Shown in pieces: positions 17,101 through 25,700 of a stretch of DNA of 58,333 nucleotides. Position 1 is the stretch's first letter. Each line of letters opens with the position of its first letter. Made by a program: the position numbers and the translations under genes. Source of the DNA: Deltaproteobacteria bacterium. Lineage in GTDB: Bacteria; Desulfobacterota; Desulfuromonadia; Desulfuromonadales; BM103. Below the pieces are notes generated by a model, which did not search any database, was not told the origin of the DNA, and saw only the letters and a program-made list of their open reading frames with translations. The stretch is from NCBI GenBank assembly GCA_024279915.1, contig JAJRRB010000012.1, positions 1 through 58,333 on the forward strand. Direction: 5' to 3'.

Positions 17101-20043
17101 TCCGTCGAAATGTGGATAAAACCAGATTATGGAGATGACAATCTGGTCCATACCTTGATCGATCTGTCAGATGTACCCTTCCACGAGACTTGGGAGTCCG
17201 CCGGTCTACAGGAAGTCTATGAGTGTTCCGGTGCGGTGCTCTATGGTGACGAAGGTAAAGTGACCCAGGGCTGTGATATCGACGGTGATGATTATATTAA
17301 TATCACTAGTGACAGAGCCCATACCGGGAGTAACAGTTTACGTGCCAGGACAATCAGAACAACGAGCGGATGCCCAGCTTCCAATGCACGGGTTAGCTTA
17401 TCAAAACCAATAAATATCACCGATGATCTGGTTTTTTCCGCCTGGGCATATGCTGAGCTAGGTGTAGGCAATACGATACGAGTTCAGATAAATGACAGCG
17501 GGACACTTCGCAGGCTCTATTATGCCGTCAACTCCGGACTAAGCTGGCGGAGACCAGGGACTACCGACGAATCAGCAACTGAAAAATTCTTTAATCTCGG
17601 CCTTGCGAGAAACACCTGGGTAAATGTCAGCAGAAATATTAAAGCTGACATGCTGAGCAAAGGGCTGGTCTGGGATGCGGGAGATACAATTACAGAATAT
17701 CTTGTTGAGTCATACTGTGGTGGTGGTGCGGGAATTACCCAGGATTTATATGTGGATGATATATCAATTTACAGAAGCGCGACTCAGCAAAGAGATAGCG
17801 CCATTAAACTTGTAAAAGGCAATAACAATAACTTGAACCTGATGATTAAAAATAGTGTCTTTCAGGTACCTAACAACAAACTTACAACCGGCAGCTGGAA
17901 CCATATTCTTTTCACCTTGAGCGGCTCAGCAGCATCTTTGTATATCAACGACACCAAGGAAATAAACAACCAGCCTGTGACCTACAATTTTCCGACCTCA
18001 GTCACTCCAACTCTAGGTAGTAATCATGTTGTAAGCAGTCGTTTTGATGGTGTTCTTGATGAAGTTATACTTTTAAACCGTGCCTTAACCGACCCCGAGA
18101 TTCTGAACCTGATAAACGGCTCGGCTCCTGCCAAGCCAACAAACTTATCGCCAACGAGCAATGAAGCAGATGTTTCTCTGACACCGACCCTTACGACCTC
18201 GATCTTCTCAGATCCAGACGGGGACAGCCATCAAGCTTCGCGTTGGCAGGCAAGAAAAGTGAATGGAGCTTATGGAGATGTGGATTCATATGACAGCACC
18301 CCCATTGGCGATTTAACCAGTCATACAGTCAGCCTTGCAGACTCCACCTACTACTGGCATGTGCAATATCAAGATAACAATGGTGCATGGTCAGACTGGT
18401 CGCAGGAAACAAGCTTCTGCCCTTCAAGTGATGCAGACGGTGATGGTTTATGCGGTGATGCGGAGTCTTGTCCCAACGATCCATTGAACGACATCGATGG
18501 TGATGGTATCTGCGGTGACGTAGATCTCTGCCCCAACGACAATCCCGATGATCCAGATGCTGACGGCTACTGTACCGGAGCTGACCACCTCGCTCCCAAG
18601 ATAGGGAATAATGATAACTGCCCTGCTCTCAGCAACGACCAGACTGACACGGATGGCGACAATATCGGCGACGCCTGTGATTATTGCCCTGGCGACACAG
18701 TAAATGACCCTGATGGAGATACCGTGTGTAACGGTGCCAGCTTCTTGCCACCCAATACAGCCGGAAATGATAACTGCCCTGCCATGGAGAATGCCGGTCA
18801 GCAGAACGATGATGCCGATACACTGGGTAACGCTTGCGACAATTGCCCGTTTGATCCCAATGAAGACCAGACAGACAGTGATGGCGACACGGTAGGCGAT
18901 GCATGTGATGTCTGTGCCGGTGATGATACTTTCGATGGCGATAGTGATGGTGTTCCGGACTTCTGTGACATCTGCACCGGCGGTGATGACGCAATAGATA
19001 GCGATGCAGATGGGGTGCCGGACGACTGCGATACCTGCGCTGGTGGCGATGATTCTGTAGATAGCGATGCGGACGGCGTGCCGGACTTATGCGACACCTG
19101 TGCTGGCGGCGATGATGCAATAGATAGTGATACTGACGGCGTGCCTGACTTCTGTGACACCTGTGCTGGCGGCGACGATGCAATAGATAGCGATGCGGAC
19201 GGTGTGCCGGACGACTGCGACACCTGTGCTGGCGGTGATGACTCTATAGATACCGATGCGGACGGCGTACCGGACGACTGCGACACCTGCGCTGGTGGGG
19301 ATGACTCCATAGATAACGATGCTGACGGGGTGCCGGACGACTGCGACATCTGCGCCGGAGGCGATGATGCAACAGATAGCGATAATGACAGCGTGCCGGA
19401 TTTCTGTGACGTCTGTGCTGGCGGTGATGATGCGATAGATACCGACGGTGACGGGACTCCTGATTTCTGCGATCACGATATTCTGATCACGGGGACCGCG
19501 AGTTGCGTGAGTTGTCACGGCGCATCCGGTTCAGTTGATTACATTGCCGATGTTCACAATAACCAGTGCATACATTGCCATGAAGATTCTAACGGCGGCG
19601 GAACCCTGTGGGCCAGTAAACCTCGCGCCTCTACCATCGTGGCCGGCAATTGTGGTAGCTGCCACACCAGCTATGCTAGCAATACACTTTATGGACATAG
19701 CCGTTGGTTGGATCACGATGACCAGATTGGCACGGACGCAGAGTGTGTTGGCTGTCATGACTTTGGCGCCGAGGGAGTGCCGAGGGGCACTTATGTTGCG
19801 CTTGCTACCGTTTGTTCAGCATGTCATAATTCAACGGCAGAACTTGTTGGCAGCGCTACTGGCTTTGGAGTTGGAACAGTGACTCCAGGAAGTGGCGGCG
19901 TAGCTTGTCAGACCTGCCATGAGGCAGCCACAGACAGTGACAGCGATACAATCCGCGACACATGTGACAACTGCCCCAATGATGTAAATCCACTTCAGGA
20001 AGACAGCAACAGTAATGGAATTGGCGACGCTTGTGAAGGTTGA
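8176..20043 (+). CDS. giant (3955-aa) multidomain multiheme cytochrome/adhesin-like protein
   Basis: A signal peptide (cleavage near VVAAGE) is followed by a heme region from about residue 159 to 870. This has 16 CXXCH motifs and two CX4CH motifs (CANLTCH, CATVYCH), each CX4CH followed by a CXXCH as in the Geobacter CxxxxCH...CXXCH domain. Then come choice-of-anchor D domains (about 885-1108 and 1412-1758), two sets of YVTN beta-propeller repeats (about 1109-1402 and 1762-2062), thrombospondin-3-type DxDxDG repeats, an FN3-like segment, two LamG-like domains (starting near 2470 and 2915) and a long thrombospondin-3 block. A second heme cluster of six CXXCH lies at about residues 3776-3916. 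In total 22 CXXCH and two CX4CH. It is likely secreted and calcium-dependent. Redox chains at both ends of a long stalk suggest a surface electron conduit or adhesin (inference). Confidence 0.92.
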   Translation: MTATGKSLSLKAFLISAYLFLNVTTVVAAGETTAGTMTATPGNESLAIIAPYVEDGIGNNSLLIEWDENSGDWGTLLGSISLTNTPTPYSYTIEDLNNGSTYQVRVTWQDADNIVDPIQTLTNLIPCNSLIHSSLSTASTKWAPNGWGVPNGKYGEFTCQTCHQRNSGNIKRIKNILAVTDQVARDAGDRFPIEQNSGTVNFQETTGTNSFGDDNRTDRSVSDMICEACHSTTTVHRYNSTSGITDFNHMGANQQDCVDCHQHNQGFKAGCDGCHDYPPATNAHSLHADTLSYDCSECHFGNTHNPNNVATTPAQFQTDYDRNEVDVAFDPAGFNSDTNNGSSLGVAFYSSNASSDLATCANLTCHNPDTAFTGKGSDNTTNNIPTWGSTITDCRTCHTTAGYYDGGTHSQHEAPFDWAGEKVECIECHSKINVGDPETNGTDSRHANKILNIDQEDDYPILVDANLTFRTDITAVYTDGAVGTMTMGRCATVYCHGSFPNNPYIGKNATWYWGLSSNVTSSNCYACHWYDYQLPSTRDRSHLVHNDEEIIYLYGPQKSCLSCHEGAMGSPLHGNGKVDLLHSSDGSLANTTLCDNCHGTAAGVAEAKNFWRNNDKLASPNHRITDCLYCHNATTPASSDVDRATGDPVGLFAASMDHFASSGHGNSGPYNVTSNNGPGYACTICHTPDSNHIYDSSGAARLRAVADDGLDYTSKATEQCLDCHKPGKSTPGTLGKDSVSEASIHSGAIFDNFNTDASAVYPAYGDKSDYSLNSGYQCADCHDPHGTTKLAMIKETLNGRIGGIDNQVPVSGFESSDTDFTDLDPSIDPDDGVCDVCHSAAGPTHPDTTQSNNHHQGETGDSCIACHSHEYSFAATGSHIKVFDSVLPAEDHSASFGNNVITTIHDLTFTVKNNGAGALALGSIASTDALATPFSIVNDNCSDRSLTPTEMCTFKVQFSPTTIGSFNDTFDIPSDDTVNNPITISVDGNGTAHAPDITIVDPIGNPHDLALPFSTTELGLSSTQTVTIRNDGTLDLILGSLAAVDTLSAPFSLQNDTCSNTTIVPGASCTFDTLFTPTTTGTFNDTFDIPSNDTGETPVSFNTSGTAIEGLFAYVASLFNSRVLVIRVSNHTIEKTISTNPPRSAAVTPDGGFVYVTNPNNDRVSVIDTSTNTVTASITVGDQPYVVAVSPNGAYVYVSHYSASPVYVIRTADNTVIDTIAGGYNGIVVSPDSNHVYVTYGNNILDIRTVDHKVIDSIAVGGVPYSVAVSPDSKFVYATSYQNDTVSVIRTSDNTIIETVGVGDHPYGLAITPDGSAVYVTSFYDGTVTVIRTSDNTVSDIINIPPLTATVPRLSNVAVTPDSRYVYVTDANRSSVFVIRTADNTHIETINNSSAWSFGKFIAADDPAVAAADIEVNDTVSPTDDHGISFGNIVQGESSSTQTVTISNNGDADLVLGAINPLTAPFTLSVDTCSGQTLIPSATCTLEVFFSPLTLGITTEHSDKITIPNNDPNESPTAVALLGTGTVPDITVDRLMVPFVDRVKDTTDTQTITIRNDDVGNLVFSEITTVAPFSIDVAASTCDGYIGAPGLVQDATCTLVVDFTPTTEGSYSQSLNIVSNDPDESLVTIGLAGTGTPTAPDIALISPYSTTAPATTTLDFGYFAITNSQVQKYLYVRNEGTEDLSLGTISFDADPGPFSINQDYGLSGSTVPPQSMISSNWMRLYFDPTSIGQFNSSLSIPNNDPDEDPATLNLTGHGFGNLYAFVTSSSNFMPYSVYYQSDGTLTNTLVSGSATSYYFNGIAATPSITFLSSSTNKLFLYQTSNRAKLAEVSIPGYPAGVAVTTDGELIFVAQKTANQVSVVSRSQQKILTTIDVGTGPWGIDITPDDNYVYVVNQTDGSVSVIRTSDNQVTATINVGTNPRDVVVTPDGAHVYVTNYGSGTVSVIRTSDNEIVDTINVGASPHGITITPNNAFVYVSNYDDDTVSVITTSDNNVIKTISGISKPTGIDVTTDGRFVYVVSYTSSADQTLFNIIQTSDHTVERTVVSSGHKSTILGKFITPNNPGTVDWDGVPDLSDNCPTVSNALQTDSDGDGLGDACDPCADDVINDADDDGICSGTSYLSPKTGGNDSCPATPNTDQADFDSDGIGDVCDTCPGDPDNDAIDGDGICGDVDNCPAISNADQLDSDCDGIGDACSGAPVYYEPTSLTATSLSSTDMTISWHDSMIGEDGYQIERKSEACAGALDFDPVATVYHYDDFANGINSAAWNQGFVLQSEFGSGEVVWEDGAVKLHSVANGGGTSTSYNRSFLEVKDFSGVFAGRDFDIQVDFSLPYGEITATEHHVYARLVFNFPQTDDNSNQFYVERVLGKYFSAVTVNGELETGSLNTSDLSGKLRLVRSNRKLSAYAWDSSAWVLVLEHSKPLVADLTPTWAGVVQYAKCSEPDPGQDITTLIDNFKINYFGPIPEPKLHLAMDETPWQGNIGEVLDSAIDGNHGVAIGGATTIVDSERGVVGYFDGIDDYVEIPGDGTLQDVTNTSFSFAAWVKPVDVPPALDPLPKDGGHASDWLYTVLTRAYPPDALLYNMNGQFQFRVFNAAWDQPSVVTPRQYAPGIWHHLVGVTDDSAKTLTLYVDGQEAASGPYTGDLIDLGTSSYYIGNSNPGGDWDFRMKGNVDDAKIFDYALSSAEVNALYGGMQFNDSSLSAETDYCYRVYPFKNDSCSSWNNHGLTFETTTLAACTDTDIDGICDSQDTCPEDAFNDADHDGICAGTGYLSPKAGDNDNCPYMANSSQEDLDGNGVGVACYIPRPANSLPSAGASDLNRSPTLTASTFVGGSGIHKASQWQISTASGVDFDANIVYDSEPVTDLEGHAIATTLASYTTFYWRVRYQDNLSYWSYFSNVTSFSTVVGLSGGIEACWRFEEGTGNIVGDSINTNDGTRFGAVWEPAGNQGGAMSFDGLDDRVEVPSISSLNELSVEMWIKPDYGDDNLVHTLIDLSDVPFHETWESAGLQEVYECSGAVLYGDEGKVTQGCDIDGDDYINITSDRAHTGSNSLRARTIRTTSGCPASNARVSLSKPINITDDLVFSAWAYAELGVGNTIRVQINDSGTLRRLYYAVNSGLSWRRPGTTDESATEKFFNLGLARNTWVNVSRNIKADMLSKGLVWDAGDTITEYLVESYCGGGAGITQDLYVDDISIYRSATQQRDSAIKLVKGNNNNLNLMIKNSVFQVPNNKLTTGSWNHILFTLSGSAASLYINDTKEINNQPVTYNFPTSVTPTLGSNHVVSSRFDGVLDEVILLNRALTDPEILNLINGSAPAKPTNLSPTSNEADVSLTPTLTTSIFSDPDGDSHQASRWQARKVNGAYGDVDSYDSTPIGDLTSHTVSLADSTYYWHVQYQDNNGAWSDWSQETSFCPSSDADGDGLCGDAESCPNDPLNDIDGDGICGDVDLCPNDNPDDPDADGYCTGADHLAPKIGNNDNCPALSNDQTDTDGDNIGDACDYCPGDTVNDPDGDTVCNGASFLPPNTAGNDNCPAMENAGQQNDDADTLGNACDNCPFDPNEDQTDSDGDTVGDACDVCAGDDTFDGDSDGVPDFCDICTGGDDAIDSDADGVPDDCDTCAGGDDSVDSDADGVPDLCDTCAGGDDAIDSDTDGVPDFCDTCAGGDDAIDSDADGVPDDCDTCAGGDDSIDTDADGVPDDCDTCAGGDDSIDNDADGVPDDCDICAGGDDATDSDNDSVPDFCDVCAGGDDAIDTDGDGTPDFCDHDILITGTASCVSCHGASGSVDYIADVHNNQCIHCHEDSNGGGTLWASKPRASTIVAGNCGSCHTSYASNTLYGHSRWLDHDDQIGTDAECVGCHDFGAEGVPRGTYVALATVCSACHNSTAELVGSATGFGVGTVTPGSGGVACQTCHEAATDSDSDTIRDTCDNCPNDVNPLQEDSNSNGIGDACEG
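18904..19467 (+). repeat. 63-bp tandem repeats encoding 21-residue thrombospondin-3-type units
   Basis: Nine consecutive units, the first one residue shorter, read like CDTCAGGDDAIDSDADGVPD plus one variable residue. Each has two cysteines and a DxDxDG calcium loop. Units differ mostly at silent or conservative positions, such as Ala/Ser after GGDD. The near identity suggests recent expansion and a region prone to copy-number change. Confidence 0.9.
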
Positions 20044-20195
20044 GTTGCCCGCTCTCCTCCTGGTGGGATTAAGAAGTGACGCCACTAGCAGTGTTTGTAC
20101 TGTCCACCAACTGTAGAGCCGTAGATTGCCAAACAAACAATTGAAGCAAAATGGAATAACCGGAGAAGACATCTATCTTTACATGAGATCCAAGC

Positions 20196-20894
20196 TTAAA
20201 GCCCCATCGGTAGAAACACCACGTTAAGAACCGCGTGATTAATGCCGCGATCCCACTTGTCTGCGGCAACGAACGCCATCATGTCCTGAATAGCGATCAT
20301 TTTGCCGAACATACGCTCATAGCTTAAATTTTCTTTTTCCCCCAGGCGACTGTTCGAGAGCAGTAGTAGTTCGCCGTCCCAGCCTTTGCTATTGCTCAAT
20401 CGCCAAGCCATCGTCTCTATATTCCGGGCAGAGTTGAAGAGTTTCTGCGCGTCCAGCGAATCGAACATGAACTGTTCGTCCTGCCAATTATAAGCACTGC
20501 GCGTCATCCCCACCCAACCCACCATCAGAGCGAAAACACGATCACCATCATAATCAGGGTTAAAAGTCAGCCCCATGGCATCAGTGCCCTGTTTATTGTT
20601 CAACTCTGCGAAAACCAAGCGTCCAGGCGTATCGAAGATCTGGTCCTGACGCTGACCAATCGACATACCGGAGACTTTGTCCAGTTCACCAGGATTACGT
20701 TTGTAGAGGTTGACCAACAATTTTTCCATGAGACGATTCATCTCGCGCAAGCTGGTATCAGCCATCATATCAACATCGGTTTTGGCGAGGGAACTAAGAG
20801 AGGATGTATCAATTGGGTTACGACATCCAGATAAAGCGATGAGAAATATAAAAAAAGAAGTTATCAGAAAGAGTCTGAATATTGGCAAGCACAT
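20196..20894 (-). CDS. predicted lipoprotein of unknown function
   Basis: From the ATG at 20894 the protein begins MCLPIFRLFLITSFFIFLIA and then LSGC, a signal peptide with a lipobox, so it is probably lipid-anchored. A GTG start at 20930 would overlap the preceding gene and place extra residues before the signal, so I prefer the ATG; neither has a strong ribosome binding site. The mature part (about 210 residues) has no motif I recognise; it is mostly helical-looking with a WVGMTRSAYNW segment. It lies 16 bases behind the CBS/DUF294 gene on the same strand, so the two are likely co-transcribed. Confidence 0.75.
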   Translation of the reverse strand: MCLPIFRLFLITSFFIFLIALSGCRNPIDTSSLSSLAKTDVDMMADTSLREMNRLMEKLLVNLYKRNPGELDKVSGMSIGQRQDQIFDTPGRLVFAELNNKQGTDAMGLTFNPDYDGDRVFALMVGWVGMTRSAYNWQDEQFMFDSLDAQKLFNSARNIETMAWRLSNSKGWDGELLLLSNSRLGEKENLSYERMFGKMIAIQDMMAFVAADKWDRGINHAVLNVVFLPMGL

Positions 20895-20910
20895 ATGACT
20901 AGAAAAGGCC

Positions 20911-22350
20911 CTAACGAAGGAGGTGGACACGAAAATGTACCGTCAGAAACTCATGGAACTCATTGACTTCATCAAACGCCAATTTCAAACGACCTTTCTC
21001 CATATGGTTGAGTTTGGCCAAGGTGATGAAATTGCTCGGCTCATTGCCAGACCGAATATTATCAACCTGACAACGCAGACGTAAAAAGACCAGGAAGTTA
21101 TAACTCGCATCAAGATCGGCGGCCAACTTTCTAGTCAGCACACCTTTATTGACCAACAGCTCGATGCGCTCTCTTGTGCCGCCAGTCGTGATTCCCGCTT
21201 CCATGGCCAGAGCCTTTACCCCTTCGGTTATAGCAAAGATTCCAGCTTTTTTTATATCAAGTTGTCCGCGATGTTCTGCATCGTGCTTCACCTTGATACC
21301 ACCGAAGAGACCAAGGGGAGGTCTAAAACGCGTAACATTGGCTGCCGACCATGTCATGAACATTTTCTCTTTGCTGAAATGTTCAGCAAGCATTGTTTTC
21401 AGACCTTTTTCAAGACTCGGATCACCGTAGATAGTGCGCAGATCGAAGAACATACTGCCATTGAGAATGTTTTCCGGCAAAGGATTGGTTAGCCAACGCT
21501 TAAGAATCTCTTCCCACTCGCTAAAACTGCGTCGCCAGAACGCATTTTTAGCCATAATTCCACCAGGGCAAGCAGGCACTCCACTTTCGATGAGAGCATC
21601 AATCAATACAACAGAAAAAGCCTCTATCTTCGCCACCTCATCAACCGAGAGGTCATCTGCATAAATAATGGCATTGTCCTGATCTGTTGTCAGGGTCTGC
21701 TCACGTCGACCTTCACTGCCCAAAACGATAAAGGCAAATTTCTCTGTGAGATCACTGAATTGACCTACACGTAACAGTTCTATCAACCGCATCAGTAACT
21801 GGTCATTGAGTAACGCTATCATCCGCACCAGTTCACGAGGGGGGACTCCGGTTCCTACCAGGTGGATTACCAGAGTCTGAATCTGGCTATGATATGATTT
21901 CAACTCTTCCAGAGTTGCCGCCTGATCAATATCTCGTACCAGTTTCTGCGGAGAACGAGTCTGTAGACGCATGATATCAGTGACAGTAATAATCCCAGAC
22001 AGTCGATCCTCCTGGTCAACAACACAGATTCGATGAATACCATTCTTTGAAATGCGGTAAAGTGCCTCAAAGATAAAATCGTTTTCACTGACTGTAATCA
22101 GAGGGGTATTCATGATGTCACGGGCTACAATCGTGGTGGGATCAATACCTTGAGCGACAATCTTGTTGCGTAAATCACGATCCGTCAGGATCCCGATGGG
22201 GTTGTCATTTTCACAGACAATCACACTGGAAATATGCAAATCTCGCATGACACCGGCAACAGTGAAGACACTCTCTTCAGGACCACAAGTGGCGACATCG
22301 CGACGGCAATATTTTTTAATCGGTTGGAAGAGGATGTTTTCTTCTGACAT
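20911..22350 (-). CDS. CBS-domain protein with DUF294 nucleotidyltransferase-like domain
   Basis: 479 residues. Two CBS motifs fill about residues 8-135 (GILTDRDLR and SGIITVTDIMR end the two motifs). A DUF294-type putative nucleotidyltransferase domain follows, with LGSEGRREQTLTTDQDNAI around residue 215, and the matching C-terminal domain runs to the end. CBS pairs usually bind adenine nucleotides; the GSxxRxExxxxTDQDN motif resembles the active site of GlnD-like and other nucleotidyltransferases. Proteins of this type are common in proteobacteria but mostly without a known target. It is cytoplasmic, and its downstream neighbour is the lipoprotein gene. Confidence 0.88.
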   Translation of the reverse strand: MSEENILFQPIKKYCRRDVATCGPEESVFTVAGVMRDLHISSVIVCENDNPIGILTDRDLRNKIVAQGIDPTTIVARDIMNTPLITVSENDFIFEALYRISKNGIHRICVVDQEDRLSGIITVTDIMRLQTRSPQKLVRDIDQAATLEELKSYHSQIQTLVIHLVGTGVPPRELVRMIALLNDQLLMRLIELLRVGQFSDLTEKFAFIVLGSEGRREQTLTTDQDNAIIYADDLSVDEVAKIEAFSVVLIDALIESGVPACPGGIMAKNAFWRRSFSEWEEILKRWLTNPLPENILNGSMFFDLRTIYGDPSLEKGLKTMLAEHFSKEKMFMTWSAANVTRFRPPLGLFGGIKVKHDAEHRGQLDIKKAGIFAITEGVKALAMEAGITTGGTRERIELLVNKGVLTRKLAADLDASYNFLVFLRLRCQVDNIRSGNEPSNFITLAKLNHMEKGRLKLAFDEVNEFHEFLTVHFRVHLLR

Positions 22351-22749
22351 CTGTGAATCCTTGCAGTTGGTTGATCAAGAGGATTTCAGGTTTCTGTAAA
22401 GACAGAGACAACACTTTGTATTAATTTAGCTTTGTCTGAGTTGTTGCGCAAGGAGAATCACGGAAGTTCTCGGTGGCCTCTATGTGAGGCAGCGCTCTGT
22501 GTCGTATATATAAGAGACAGCGATTGAGAATATGATCTCCTCTTTCGGAGTGACTTTTCACGTTGTCCCACCTTGTGTTCAAGCGACTGGCATGCTCAAA
22601 GAACATTTAATCGGTAAATTTCCAAAAAATACCGAGCAGTTGCCTGCCCGGTCAGTACAGGAGTAAGTCTCTTTCTGTGAAAGGACTTTCCTAATATTGG
22701 TTTGATTGTAGTTTTCTTAATGCAATTCGTTCATTGAGCGAAGAGCACA
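22351..22749. other. 400-bp gap between minus-strand genes, with hairpins
   Basis: No gene is supported. Three structures are visible: GCCTC/GAGGC around TATGT at 22476-22490; an imperfect palindrome at 22497-22520 (CTGTGTCGTATA facing TATAAGAGACAG); and an AAGTC-CTTTC type stem around 22665-22688 that may end the cytochrome transcript but lacks a T-tract. The last 12 bases of the second element equal the end of the Tn5 mosaic end. Confidence 0.45.
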
Positions 22750-25700
22750 TCAATTTATTGTGATCGTCACTCTAGGAATAAGTAGATCACCTGTCATAGA
22801 CGTCGGAGTTACGCTTGCGGACCCAAAACCTCCATTGCCACCCGGGCTCCCTGCAGCACCGGGCCCAGAGAGGCTCACACTCCCCGCACCTCCGCTCCCA
22901 CCTGCAGCGCTACCGAACCCTTCTCCTACAAACCCATCATAGCCATAATCGTCATAATCTTCATCCTCCCCCCAGTAGAAGGAAGCTTCTCCACCTCCGC
23001 CGGCTCCGGCTCCGGCAGCATACATGACTGTCACATCATCCTTTGCAACATAAGAAGCACCGCCACCAGCACCACCATATGCTAAATATGTCGGTGTCAA
23101 ACCGACTTTTACGGTAAAGATGTTCCCATTATTAGGCATAAAAATGGCTGCCATATACCCGGGGTTCCCACCAGGAGCCCGATCTGCATAATAGTGCCAA
23201 TTAGGATCGTAAAAACCACCCCCCTCCTGGCCGGAGGCTCCGACAATCTCCGCAGTGAATGAAGCATTGATCGTCTTGTTGACACTGCCGGTCCCGCCAT
23301 AGAGCGTCCCATCGATATTGATAGAGTCGCTTGGAGCATTGGCCCAAGTAAAGGTTATGTCCTTGGACAACGGGGCAGTTGCTAAGACCTCAAATGAACC
23401 ACTGTTCGACCATGCCGATTCTGCTGTAATGTGGTCAATATCTCGTGCCATGACCTGCCAGTACCAGGTGCCGATGCCGAGCGTCCCGGTGGACCATCCA
23501 GTGCCGGAGGTCCAGCTGAAGCTATCGTCGATGCTGGTAAAGTTCGGGTCGTCATCAACGCGAACTGAGTATTCGACCGTCCCGCTATTGTAAGCCGTCG
23601 ATGGAGACCAGGAGAGGGCCACTGGGCATCCCACAGGGCAGACCACATCTGGAGTAAATAAAGCCGTGGACAAGGTTGGGGATGGATACGTCATGGTTTC
23701 GAAAGGCGCGCCAGCAACCCAGTTCGTTAGTGACTTGATATAGACAGCATCTTGAGCCCTGACACGCCAGTACCAGGTTTTGTTGATATCGAGGCCAACA
23801 ACGAGTTGCGAAGTGATGCCAACATCAAGAGGCCCGAAGGTTTGTTTATCGGCACTGTTAAAGCCGGAGACACTGTCGATTTCGACAATGTGCTTGACGT
23901 CTCCTCCGCCCCATGCCCCCGAAGACTGCCAACTAAGGAGAACCGAGGGGCATGTCCCGTTTTCACAGAGAACAGGCTTGGGTGACGAGTTGAAATTTGT
24001 TGGCCAGGCTGGGACAGGGAATATCGTGTCAAAAGTACCAGAAGTAGAGAAAGTGGACTCCCTGGTGACCGGGTCGGTATAGCGCGCCTTGACATGCCAG
24101 TACCAGGTTGTGTCAGTTGCGAGTGAGCCGACACTCTGCTCCATGTAGTACCCACCAAACGCCCCGGCAGGATAGTCGAAGACCTGCTTATTGGGACTGG
24201 CAAAGCCTGGATCAGAGTCGATTTCCAGGGAGTACTCTATTGGTCCAAGGTCAGGATCAGACGTCGTCGAAATGCGCCATCGCAGGTTTTTCATGCATTC
24301 TGGGTTGGCTCGGGTTCCACAGTTATTAGCATTACCGTCATATTTAACGGTTGGGACTGATGGAGGTAGATAATCCGGTAGGGTCCAGAATGAATCATAA
24401 TACGCCCAGGCAGAGATTGCCCCGGCATGATCATTATCGCGTGCCCGTACATGCCAGAACCAGAGGGTGTCAGTTGTGAGTGGGCCGATATCTGCCGTAA
24501 GTGTCGATCCCGACACCGTCCCCGGCAACCAACCTGTTGTATTCCTGTTGGGGCTGTCAAAAGTGGCGCTGGTATCGTATTCGACCTCGTACCAGATCGG
24601 CCCGTTATCGGGGTCCGTTGTGGGATTCCACGCAACTGTGACCGAGCACCCACCACCGGGACAACTCTTGTTGAGCCTGTCGATGCGCGTGGGCCGGTTC
24701 GGGCCAACATTGATATTAAATGTCCAGTCATCAGAAGCAACCTGTTGCCCACCGTAAGTACTCGAACGGACCTGATAGTAGTAGGTGTTGTGATTTAACA
24801 GGCCACCTAATTCCACCTCGTTGCCGCTGGTTGGAGTGCCATTGGTGGCCGTCTGGCTATAGCTCGTCGTCAACCCAAAATCGACTGTACTGTCGCTTAG
24901 CAGGTTGGTTCCCCAGCTAATTGTCGTCTTGACTTCAGGGCTTGACGGAGAATCGGCAAAATCTTGAGCGACTGGCGCAGAGGTCATCGAGAGAGTCGGG
25001 GCATCATCCCATGGAGTCACCAGATTCCAACGCTGGTCAGACCATATCCCGTTGTTCCCCTCGTGGCAGCTTGAAACCAGAGAAGCCGCCCGTGGTTCCC
25101 AGTGTTCAGGACCATACCACGCATTATAATAATCATAGTTTCCCGGGTGGCTCCCGGCACCTCCACCTACCTCACTATACGTGTCCTGGATAACCGGGTT
25201 GCCTTGGGCGACCCTGCCCTTGTGCGTCCAATCCAGGCAGTTGGTCATCATCAGACGGGGGAGACCTGTCCCACCGTGAGGAGCATGACACTTCGAGCAG
25301 GAGTAGTTGTGCTTGACTGTACCCGGTGAAGTTTTCCAACCCTTTACTGATTCATGAACCCGGTCCTTGCTCTTCCATGTGTGAGTGTTCCCATCGGTAA
25401 GGCTTTGTTTTGGATGGCATTTCAGGCAAAGTCCGGCAAACTGCAAATCGGTCTGAGTGATGCCGGCTGTTGGCAACAGCAGTTGCATGATGTGGCCACC
25501 GAAGGTGTTCTGATCAAGGTGGTAGTTGCGGGGGGTTCCTTGGGGAACGGCAGTCTGTGAGCCACTACTTGCCGGGGCAACATCCTCTTTATACGGTGAG
25601 CTTAACCAGGTTCCTTTGAGGAGGGGAATACCGTACTGTTGTTCGTCAACGTCCACGGTGCTGACATCATCGAGTGTGGGACTGACACCGTGTGGATCGT

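Noticed and set aside
18629-19518. Long minus-strand frames opposite the TSP3 repeats
   Set aside because: Low-complexity antisense translation of a repeat (Ser/Pro or His/Arg rich); the plus frame has clear TSP3 motifs.
20911-20930. GTG at 20930 as lipoprotein start
   Set aside because: Gives 12 residues before the signal peptide and overlaps the upstream gene, without a better ribosome binding site.
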